Shown here in pieces: positions 1-5,937 of a stretch of 25,030 nucleotides of DNA; position 1 is the stretch's first letter, and each line of letters opens with the position of its first letter. The translations under genes and the position numbers were made by a program. The notes under the pieces were generated by a model. That model made no database searches and was not told the DNA's origin. It worked only from the letters and a program-made list of their open reading frames with translations. Source of the stretch: Eubacterium sp. Its GTDB lineage: Bacteria > Bacillota_A > Clostridia > Lachnospirales > Lachnospiraceae. Location: positions 1-25,030 of the forward strand of contig JAILEL010000447.1 in the NCBI GenBank assembly GCA_024687845.1, in the 5' to 3' direction.

Positions 1-38
1 TGTCTATTGGTAACGCAAATTATGTCATTACTTTTCAT
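1..38 (-). CDS. thiE: Thiamine phosphate synthase, N-terminal fragment (cut by window edge)
   Basis: An ATG at 38 is preceded by AGGAG (44-48 on the plus strand as ctcct), 14 nt after the thiH stop. Only 12 codons are in the window, reading MKSNDIICVTNR. The ICVTNR stretch resembles the first beta strand of ThiE (typically ..AVTDR/AVTNR..), the enzyme that joins the thiazole and pyrimidine moieties into thiamine phosphate. Clostridial operons often run thiS-thiF-thiG-thiH-thiE, so position supports the name. The fragment is too short for a firm assignment. Confidence 0.7.
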   Translation of the reverse strand, partial: MKSNDIICVTNR

Positions 39-52
39 TTAGTCTCCTGATT

Positions 53-1306
53 TTATACAAAAAGATAATCATTTAGTACTGGCTGAAGTCCTTCGCCTTC
101 GATATCCTGATACATCTTATCAAGGCTTCTGCTGTCGCTGATTTCAAACTGCTCATCGCCCTGATCGTACTCATCTTCTTTTCCTGTATACTTGGACTCA
201 TGGTCTCCAATTCCTGTAGAGACACCTGCTGAAACCTTAGTAGCAGCTATCTTTACGATTCCATTTCTGAACTGAGCAGTCTCTCTTGAAGAAACTGTAA
301 TTCCCGCAAATGGAAGGAATATTCTATAAGCGCAGAGCACCTGACAGAGCTGCTTCTCATGTACGTCCAGTGGATTAATCTTCTCATTATTTATGATAGG
401 ACGTAGCCTTGGACAGGAAAGTGAAATCTCTGCATGTGGATACTTCTTCTGAAGGAAGTATGCATGAAGTGCAGTGGCAAGAGCATCCTTTCTGAAGTCC
501 GATAAGCCTAGAAGAGCCGAGAACGCAACGCCTCGCATTCCACCCATAAGCGCACGCTCCTGAGCATCGAATCTATAAGGCCATACTCTCTTATGTCCCA
601 TCAGATGAAGTGTCTCATACTTATCTGTATCATAGCTTTCCTGAAATACAGTTACGTAGTCAGCACCACATTCGTGCAGATATTTATACTCATCCACATT
701 TACAGGATAAACCTCAAGTCCAACCAGTCGGAAATACTTCCTTGCAAGCTTGCAGGCTTCTCCTATATATTCAACATCACTGGCAGCCCTGCTTTCTCCT
801 GTAAGTATCAGGATTTCTTCCATTCCGCTGTCTGCTATAACCTTCATCTCATGTTCTATCTGTTCCATAGTCAGCTTCATTCTACGAATCTTGTTATAGC
901 AGTTGAAGCCACAGTAAACGCAGTAGTTCTCGCAATAGTTGGCTATATATAATGGCGTAAAGAGATATACTGTATTTCCAAAATGCTTGCTGGTTTCAAG
1001 TCTTGCTCTCTCTGCCATCTTCTCCAGAAGTGGTTCTGCAGCTGGTGACAGAAGTGCCTTGAAATCCTCTATAGAACAGTGATCATGGTTAAGTGCAGCT
1101 ACAACATCCTTTGCAGTATACTTTGAATAGTCATAGCTATTCATTTCATTAAGAACCTTATCACAGATATCTGACTTTATGATATCCATTCCCGGCATAT
1201 ATTCCATATGATTAGTTCTGCAGGATGGATCATTTTCCAGACGGTGTTTCTTCTCTAATGCCTCTGGTGAGAGTTCATCTGAATCTACTAAAAAGTTATT
1301 TTCCAT
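53..1306 (-). CDS. thiH: 2-iminoacetate synthase ThiH (radical SAM)
   Basis: This 417-aa protein is a radical S-adenosylmethionine lyase that cleaves tyrosine to 2-iminoacetate (dehydroglycine) and p-cresol; the imine feeds ThiG. The CxxxCxxC iron-sulfur motif is visible as C125-ENY-C129-VY-C132, with the conserved GFNCYNKI after it. Later blocks (ILILTGESR, GADYVTVFQESYD, GLSDFRKDA, SCPRLRP, SSRETAQFRNG) match the ThiH family, and the length is slightly above the usual ~370. GGGAGGA precedes the ATG. It follows thiG by 28 nt. Use of ThiH rather than the oxygen-dependent ThiO fits an anaerobe. Confidence 0.96.
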   Translation of the reverse strand: MENNFLVDSDELSPEALEKKHRLENDPSCRTNHMEYMPGMDIIKSDICDKVLNEMNSYDYSKYTAKDVVAALNHDHCSIEDFKALLSPAAEPLLEKMAERARLETSKHFGNTVYLFTPLYIANYCENYCVYCGFNCYNKIRRMKLTMEQIEHEMKVIADSGMEEILILTGESRAASDVEYIGEACKLARKYFRLVGLEVYPVNVDEYKYLHECGADYVTVFQESYDTDKYETLHLMGHKRVWPYRFDAQERALMGGMRGVAFSALLGLSDFRKDALATALHAYFLQKKYPHAEISLSCPRLRPIINNEKINPLDVHEKQLCQVLCAYRIFLPFAGITVSSRETAQFRNGIVKIAATKVSAGVSTGIGDHESKYTGKEDEYDQGDEQFEISDSRSLDKMYQDIEGEGLQPVLNDYLFV

Positions 1307-1334
1307 TTGTCTAGTCCTCCCTCAAATGAAATCC

Positions 1335-2117
1335 TTAATCTCTAAGGAATCCTGTCAGAGGATCAGATGCGGATGCACCTCTGGTAAGCACTCTTCCAAG
1401 TCCTGAAAGATAAGCCTTACGTCCAGCTGAGATTGCTTCGCGGAATGCAGCTGCCATAAGTGGAAGGTCACCAGCAGTTGCAAGAGCTGTATTTGCCATA
1501 ACCGCTGCGCAGCCCATTTCCATAGCCTCACAAGCCTGTGAAGGACGGCCGATTCCTGCATCAACAATAATTGGAAGATCTATCTCATCTATAAGTATCT
1601 GAACAAACTCTTTTGTAGCAAGTCCCTTATTGGAACCAATTGGAGAAGCAAGTGGCATGATTGAAGCTGCACCAGCATTTGCAAGGTCTCTGGCAGCATT
1701 TAGATCCGGATACATATAAGGCATTACTACGAAGCCTTCCTTTGCAAGGATTTCAGTTGCCTTGATAGTTTCAGTATTATCTGGCAGAAGATACTTAGTA
1801 TCTCTCATAATTTCAATCTTTACAAAATTACCGCATCCGAGTTCTCTTGCAAGGCGAGCGATTCTTACAGCTTCCTCTGCATTTCTTGCGCCACTTGTAT
1901 TAGGAAGAAGTGTTACTCCTTCAGGTATATAATCAAGGATATTCTCGTTATCCTTAGTATTAGTTCTTCGTACTGCAAGAGTGATAAGCTCTGCTCCCGC
2001 ATCACGTACTGCCGCCTCGATAAGCTTCATAGAATACTTACCTGAGCCTAATATAAAGCGGGAAGTGAATTCCTTTCCTCCGATTACCAGCTTATCTTCT
2101 TTTTTAATGTTTTCCAT
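1335..2117 (-). CDS. thiG: Thiazole synthase ThiG
   Basis: ThiG condenses 1-deoxyxylulose 5-phosphate, the ThiH imine and sulfur from ThiS thiocarboxylate into the thiazole phosphate carboxylate. The TIM-barrel blocks are clear: [32 protein letters not shown], the Schiff-base lysine K100 in [14 protein letters not shown], and [18 protein letters not shown]. An in-frame start exists upstream at 2177, but AGAAGG at 2125-2130 lies 7 nt before the ATG at 2117, giving 260 aa, the normal ThiG length; the longer form would add a lysine/asparagine-rich tail unlike the family. The 52-nt gap from thiF is poly-pyrimidine on the plus strand and holds only this ribosome site. Confidence 0.95.
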   Translation of the reverse strand: MENIKKEDKLVIGGKEFTSRFILGSGKYSMKLIEAAVRDAGAELITLAVRRTNTKDNENILDYIPEGVTLLPNTSGARNAEEAVRIARLARELGCGNFVKIEIMRDTKYLLPDNTETIKATEILAKEGFVVMPYMYPDLNAARDLANAGAASIMPLASPIGSNKGLATKEFVQILIDEIDLPIIVDAGIGRPSQACEAMEMGCAAVMANTALATAGDLPLMAAAFREAISAGRKAYLSGLGRVLTRGASASDPLTGFLRD

Positions 2118-2169
2118 CATTTTTCCTTCTTTCTTTTTCTGTTTATTATTCTTTATATAATTATTAAGC

Positions 2170-2805
2170 TTACACATCCAACTCTCCAGAAAGGATTCTT
2201 AGTACCATGTGTGCTTCGTGCGCCGCACATACCATAACTCTCGATGCCACTAGTCCGATGCCATCATTAACATCGCTCTTTTCATCTCCGCAGAGATAAA
2301 ACTTTCCAAAAACCCTTCGACTCTGTATAGTATTTGCACTTCCAAAGCCTGCCATTCCAGTGCCTGACAGCATATATTTATCTGGAAATGTTTCAAGCAC
2401 AGTATTAACCAGCATCGCCTTCTGATCAGCTTTGTCAATTGCTTCGCATATGATATCAGCCGCACCAAGCAGCTCTGGTATATTCTCTTCAATAAGCTTA
2501 ACCGTGTGTATTTCAATCTCGGTATACGGAGAAATATCCCGTAGATTCTCCAGACAGCACTCAGTCTTAGGCCTTCCAAGCTGACTCATTTTATACTGCT
2601 GACGATTAAGATTTGTAATATCAACCTCATCGAAATCTATCAGTATCAGCTTGCCTATGCCCGCACGAGTAAGAGCAGTTGCTATGTTGGAACCCAGTCC
2701 TCCAAGTCCACATATGGCAACAGTTGCATTCAGGAATGCATTCTGCCTTTCCTCTCCATGCCTCTCCACTAATGCTTCTATCCACTCTTCTCTAGAAGGA
2801 ATCAT
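2170..2805 (-). CDS. thiF: ThiS adenylyltransferase ThiF (short, family-2 type)
   Basis: ThiF adenylates the C-terminal glycine of ThiS before sulfur transfer. The E1-like fold is seen in the nucleotide loop CGLGGLGSN near the N-terminus, then [19 protein letters not shown], then the [11 protein letters not shown] segment. At 211 aa it matches the short ThiF type of Clostridia, which lacks the C-terminal extension of MoeB/ThiF of E. coli. A GTG at 2814 is possible, but GGAGG lies 8 nt before the ATG at 2805, so I prefer the ATG. Only 1 nt separates it from the thiS stop, so the two are translationally coupled. Confidence 0.92.
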   Translation of the reverse strand: MIPSREEWIEALVERHGEERQNAFLNATVAICGLGGLGSNIATALTRAGIGKLILIDFDEVDITNLNRQQYKMSQLGRPKTECCLENLRDISPYTEIEIHTVKLIEENIPELLGAADIICEAIDKADQKAMLVNTVLETFPDKYMLSGTGMAGFGSANTIQSRRVFGKFYLCGDEKSDVNDGIGLVASRVMVCAAHEAHMVLRILSGELDV

Positions 2806-2806
2806 A

Positions 2807-3001
2807 TCAGCCACCTCCCACGAAGCTTACAACCTCTACTGTATCTTCGTCTTTTAAAGTAGTCGCACTATAGCTTGCCTTAGGTACAATTTCCATATTT
2901 ATCTCTACTGCTATACGTTCAGCAGAAAATCCGAGTTTTTCGAGCATTTCCACCACAGTAAGTCCAGCATATTCATAGCTCTCACCATTCACCTTGACCA
3001 T
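2807..3001 (-). CDS. thiS: Sulfur carrier protein ThiS
   Basis: This 64-aa beta-grasp, ubiquitin-like carrier ends in VGGG, the Gly-Gly tail that is adenylated by ThiF and turned into a thiocarboxylate, the sulfur donor for the thiazole ring. Family blocks seen are VKVNGE, LTVVEMLEKLGF, AVEINMEIVPK and DTVEVVSFVGGG. AGGAGG precedes the ATG. It is the first gene after the TPP riboswitch and terminator, so thiamine pyrophosphate should switch the whole thiSFGHE operon. Confidence 0.95.
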   Translation of the reverse strand: MVKVNGESYEYAGLTVVEMLEKLGFSAERIAVEINMEIVPKASYSATTLKDEDTVEVVSFVGGG

Positions 3002-3034
3002 ATATATTCCTCCTTAATACTTTATTTTTGAACG

Positions 3035-3070
3035 AAAAAACAGCTGACATACCATCAGGTATATCAGCTG
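3035..3070 (-). terminator. Intrinsic terminator of the TPP riboswitch (expression platform)
   Basis: On the minus strand a 13-bp stem (CAGCTGATATACC with GGTATGTCAGCTG, one G-U pair) closes a TGAT loop at 3041-3070 and runs straight into six U residues at 3035-3040. It lies between the TPP aptamer and the thiS ribosome site, so it is the OFF-state terminator used when thiamine pyrophosphate is bound. Confidence 0.9.
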
Positions 3071-3097
3071 CTACTTTTTCACAAAAAGAATTAATTC

Positions 3098-3184
3098 TTT
3101 GACTCTTCCCTACGTTGGCATTATCCAAATCAGGTTAACGGGTCGAAGTTTATACTTCCTCTCAGCCAGCACACTAGCTCCCCA
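3098..3184 (-). promoter_or_regulatory. TPP (THI-element) riboswitch aptamer
   Basis: The minus strand carries the hallmark TPP aptamer segments: GGGGAGC at the 5' side, GGCTGAGAGG (CTGAGA at 3160-3165), and the conserved 3' block running from TGATTTGG through ATAATGCC to AACGTAGGGA (3107-3132). This RNA binds thiamine pyrophosphate. Boundaries are approximate because the P1 stem is weak. Downstream terminator and the thiSFGHE genes fit transcriptional attenuation. A 16-nt palindrome, ATGATATTAATATCAT (3185-3200), lies just 5' of the aptamer. Confidence 0.96.
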
Positions 3185-3227
3185 ATGATATTAATATCAT
3201 ATCTGACTTTATTAAGTTCAGTGACTA

Positions 3228-3256
3228 ATTCTATTCCTGCCTCTCATTTTTGTCAA
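3228..3256 (-). promoter_or_regulatory. Sigma-A promoter of the thiamine operon
   Basis: Minus strand TTGACA (3251-3256), a 17-nt spacer, then TAGAAT (3228-3233), about 45 nt upstream of the aptamer and 27 nt past the stop of the preceding kinase gene. No terminator is visible between that stop and this promoter, so some read-through from the kinase into the riboswitch leader is possible. Confidence 0.8.
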
Positions 3257-3282
3257 TCTGAAATTTTTAGGCAGCTTATCAA

Positions 3283-4194
3283 TTAGTGGTATAACTTAAT
3301 TGTAAATGTGGTTCCTTCGTTCACTTCACTCTCTACTTCGATAGTACCTGTGTGTTGATTTATTATCTGCTTTGCCATAGCCAGACCTATTCCAACACTA
3401 TTCTTGGAAGTATTATCTGCCTTATAAAATCTCTCAAATATATGTGGCAGATGCTTCTTTGCTATTCCCTTTCCATTATCGGTTATTTTAATACAGGTAA
3501 ATATATTGTTATCGGAAGAATCTACTCTGACAATCCCACCTGACTGAGTATGTTCTATGGAATTCTTGATGATATTCGTAAGCGCCTCTCTAAGCCAGTG
3601 CCTATCTCCTGTTAATTCAAGTCCATCTGGGGTTTGCATTTTTAGCTCAACCTCTGATGTCTCAGCCATAACTTCCAGACTTTCTTCTATCTCTGACATC
3701 ATATCAGAAAGTAAAATCTTGTCAGATTTCATTTCCAGAACTCCAGCCTCCAGCTGCGAGAGTGTCAGAAGATTCTTTATAAGCCAGGTCATTTTTCCTA
3801 CCTGGGAATCTATCTTTGATGCATACTCCAGGCGCTGCTCCTCTGTCACATCAGGGTTCATCAGAAGCTCTGTCATAAGGGAAATTGCTGTAAGGGGAGT
3901 CTTGAACTGATGGGATATATCCGACATCATATCCGACATGTACTTCTTCTGCTTATGCTCAGAAGAATACTCTTCCTTCAGTATCGTAACCACCTTATAT
4001 ATCTCACTCTGGAGGATTCCCATACGCCCTTCAGTTATCTCATTCATTCCTGGAAGCTCAGCAAAGTCCTGAACCTTCGTCAGATAATCAATAAGCTCCT
4101 GTATCTTTTTTTCCTGCTGTCTTTTTTGTATTAAAATGTAAATGATCAGTCCTACGATAACTAACATAAGGACGACTATTACTATATTTCCCAT
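3283..4194 (-). CDS. Sensor histidine kinase with a single N-terminal membrane segment
   Basis: 303 aa. One membrane helix (about residues 3-22) is followed directly by cytoplasmic sequence; there is no extracellular sensing domain. A coiled linker leads to the H-box SDISHQFKTPL with the phospho-accepting H95, then the N-box NIIKNSIEHT, the G1 box ITDNGKGI, the F-box FERFYKAD and the G2 box GIGLAMAKQI. It should phosphorylate the regulator encoded just upstream. Kinases without a sensor domain often work as accessories to a membrane partner, as BceS does with BceAB; the ABC exporter at 5938-9634 is the obvious candidate here (inference). The start is ATG with AGGA nearby. The 65-nt gap from the regulator is filled by 17-bp tandem repeats. 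Confidence 0.9.
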   Translation of the reverse strand: MGNIVIVVLMLVIVGLIIYILIQKRQQEKKIQELIDYLTKVQDFAELPGMNEITEGRMGILQSEIYKVVTILKEEYSSEHKQKKYMSDMMSDISHQFKTPLTAISLMTELLMNPDVTEEQRLEYASKIDSQVGKMTWLIKNLLTLSQLEAGVLEMKSDKILLSDMMSEIEESLEVMAETSEVELKMQTPDGLELTGDRHWLREALTNIIKNSIEHTQSGGIVRVDSSDNNIFTCIKITDNGKGIAKKHLPHIFERFYKADNTSKNSVGIGLAMAKQIINQHTGTIEVESEVNEGTTFTIKLYH

Positions 4195-4209
4195 GTCATT
4201 CCTAAGCCC

Positions 4210-4277
4210 TACTCCATTCAGCAGCCTGCTCCATTCAATAACCTACTTCATTCGATAGCTTACTCCATTCGGTAACC
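4210..4277 (-). repeat. Four tandem 17-bp units spanning the regulator stop codon
   Basis: Minus-strand units are GGTTACCGAATGGAGTA (4261-4277), AGCTATCGAATGAAGTA (4244-4260), GGTTATTGAATGGAGCA (4227-4243) and GGCTGCTGAATGGAGTA (4210-4226). The first encodes the last residues of the response regulator (GYRME) and part of its stop. The rest fill the gap before the kinase ATG at 4194. Each unit holds a GGAG or GAAG core that could act as a weak ribosome site. Confidence 0.85.
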
Positions 4278-4934
4278 TACACCACGCACAGTTTCTATAA
4301 CTGGTTTATCCCCAGGTTCTTCCAGTTTCTTCCTAAGGCGTCTGACATAAACCGTTAGTGTATTATCATTTACAAAATCCCCTGCACTGTCCCACATTGC
4401 AGTCAGTATCTGCTGGCGTGTAAGAAGCTGTCCCCTGCTTTTTATGAAGGTAAGCAGTAAACGGTATTCCACAGCAGAAAGGAATATTTCTTCACCACTG
4501 CGAAAAACCTTTCCACTCATTATGTCAACCAGATTATTTCCAACCTTTACGACATCACTTCTATTTTGCTCAGCACCTGACCTTCTAAGTATAGCCTTAA
4601 TTCTAGCCAGTAATTCTCTGATACGAAATGGCTTTGCTATATAGTCATCCGCTCCCTGCTCAAAGGCAAGCACCGTATGTATCTCATCATCACAGGCAGT
4701 CAGAAAAATAACTGGCACATCTAACTTACTACGTATCACCTTACATATCTGAAATCCATCTCCGTCCGGCAGATTAACATCAAGGAGGCACACGTCATAG
4801 TGTGCCTCTGAATCTATTTCTTTTATTGCATCCGTTACATTTCCGAAGGATGTTACATCATATCCCTCCTGATCAAGGGCGATGGTAAGACCTTCAACAA
4901 TTATTGGATCATCCTCAACTATAAAGACTTTCAT
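4260..4934 (-). CDS. OmpR/PhoB-family response regulator
   Basis: 224 aa. The receiver domain (1-120) shows the acidic pair E7-D8-D9, the phospho-accepting D52 in LLDVNLPDG, the T in VIFLTACDD and the lysine in YIAKPF. The C-terminal winged helix (about 128-224) shows SAVEYRLLLTFIKSRGQLLTRQQIL, NTLTVYVRRLRKKL and the family ending ETVRGVGYRME. GAGGAAA precedes the ATG. It lies downstream of the ABC exporter and lipoprotein and upstream of its kinase. The phased TGAC repeats before the ATPase gene at 9705-9760 are a plausible target. A 135-bp mobile element lies in its upstream region. Confidence 0.95.
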   Translation of the reverse strand: MKVFIVEDDPIIVEGLTIALDQEGYDVTSFGNVTDAIKEIDSEAHYDVCLLDVNLPDGDGFQICKVIRSKLDVPVIFLTACDDEIHTVLAFEQGADDYIAKPFRIRELLARIKAILRRSGAEQNRSDVVKVGNNLVDIMSGKVFRSGEEIFLSAVEYRLLLTFIKSRGQLLTRQQILTAMWDSAGDFVNDNTLTVYVRRLRKKLEEPGDKPVIETVRGVGYRME

Positions 4935-5051
4935 TTATTTCCTCTGATTAATTCAACAGGTTATCTTTACAATAATACCTTACATATTACAAGTCATATA
5001 TGTATCTTAAAGTCAAAATGTGTTACCAACATACAAGCTTTATTTTTTACT

Positions 5052-5186
5052 GTTACTATTCACGGTTAACTCAGAATACACTCTTGATTCCACACACGTC
5101 ATGCAGATTTTATTAAGCAAGCTTATAAAATCTGCAGACGGTGTTCTACTTCCTCCTTACGGAGGCAATAAATCGTGAATAGTAAC
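5052..5186. mobile_element. 135-bp MITE-like element with 13-bp TIRs and 8-bp target duplication
   Basis: The ends are perfect 13-bp inverted repeats, GTTACTATTCACG (5052-5064) and CGTGAATAGTAAC (5174-5186). They are flanked by a perfect 8-bp direct repeat TTTTTACT (5044-5051 and 5187-5194), the expected target-site duplication. Inside are a hairpin of about 15 bp (GCAGATTTTAT..ATAAAATCTGC, AA loop) and a small CCTCC-TTAC-GGAGG hairpin. There is no room for a transposase, so it must move in trans. It inserted immediately after the stop codon of the lipoprotein gene, and the right duplication overlaps that stop. The transposase family is not identifiable from this window. Confidence 0.85.
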
Positions 5187-5189
5187 TTT

Positions 5190-5816
5190 TTACTCCTCAT
5201 ACTTGTACGTTGAATACTCATACATGTCATAGTCTATTATATATTGCTTATTTGTTTCGGTAAAGTATAACACTATAGATTTATCTGACTCACTGTAAAT
5301 AACATCATAAGTTATCTCACCACCGCTTAAATCAATATTATATTTTTCCTTAACTTTATCAATATTCAGCTCACCTACTTCGATAATACCTTTATTATTT
5401 CTATATATAAGTGCTCTATTAGCCATATCTCCACCATATTGGCAGTTACATATTATTTCCTTTTCTCCATCTGAATCAATATCTACATAAAAAGCATCCG
5501 GTTTATACTGTTTAAATCCAAAATATTCTGCAAAAATTATGTTAGTATCATCATTTATAAATATCCATGAATAAAAATCTGGAGCAGTCGTTTTTCTCTC
5601 TATATGCCAATTCGTACACCCCAACAAATTCTCCATAGATGAATCCGTTTGTGTCATATCCTGTTCATCTGCTGTTGTAGTTTCCAGTTCTTTACCCGAA
5701 GTAGTTCCCTGCTCAGAAACTACAGAACTTCCACAAGAACACAGTGAAATATTTACTGAAGTCAGTAATAACGATAAGATTAGTATATTTTTAAAAGTTA
5801 TATATTTAGGTCTCAT
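5190..5816 (-). CDS. Small lipoprotein with a DxDxDG calcium-loop motif
   Basis: 208 aa, no named family recognised. A hydrophobic signal peptide ends in SLCSCGSS, so C28 is the probable lipidated cysteine and the protein should be anchored outside the membrane. A threonine/glutamate-rich linker (about 30-65) leads to a compact domain. That domain contains YVDIDSDGEKEIICN near 111-124, a DxDxDG loop like the calcium-binding loops of FG-GAP/VCBS-type proteins. It lies between the large ABC permease and the response regulator, so it may assist the exporter or the signalling (inference). A TATAAT box (5856-5861) stands upstream without a clear -35. AAGGAG is about 13 nt from the ATG, a long spacing that suggests modest translation. 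Confidence 0.75.
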   Translation of the reverse strand: MRPKYITFKNILILSLLLTSVNISLCSCGSSVVSEQGTTSGKELETTTADEQDMTQTDSSMENLLGCTNWHIERKTTAPDFYSWIFINDDTNIIFAEYFGFKQYKPDAFYVDIDSDGEKEIICNCQYGGDMANRALIYRNNKGIIEVGELNIDKVKEKYNIDLSGGEITYDVIYSESDKSIVLYFTETNKQYIIDYDMYEYSTYKYEE

Positions 5817-5937
5817 GACTATATTTTTACTCCTTTTGGCTTTTTAACTTTATAGATTATAATACAAATATATAAAAGCAAAAAAGCATCACTTTTCAAG
5901 AAATATTTCTGCTGCACCTTTTTCTGCCTACTGTTTT

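Noticed and set aside
593..952. Plus-strand ORFs lying over thiH, and similar ones over most other genes (for example 8177-8587 and 13644-13958)
   Set aside because: They mirror well-supported minus-strand genes, lack ribosome sites and have compositions expected of antisense frames.
2118..2177. An N-terminal extension of ThiG starting at 2177
   Set aside because: It would overlap thiF, has no ribosome site, and adds a Lys/Asn-rich tail absent from the family; the site at 2125-2130 fits the ATG at 2117.
4935..5050. A TTGACT box as a promoter for the response-regulator gene
   Set aside because: No -10 hexamer lies at 16-18 nt; the nearest candidates need a spacer of 19-20 nt, so support is too weak.
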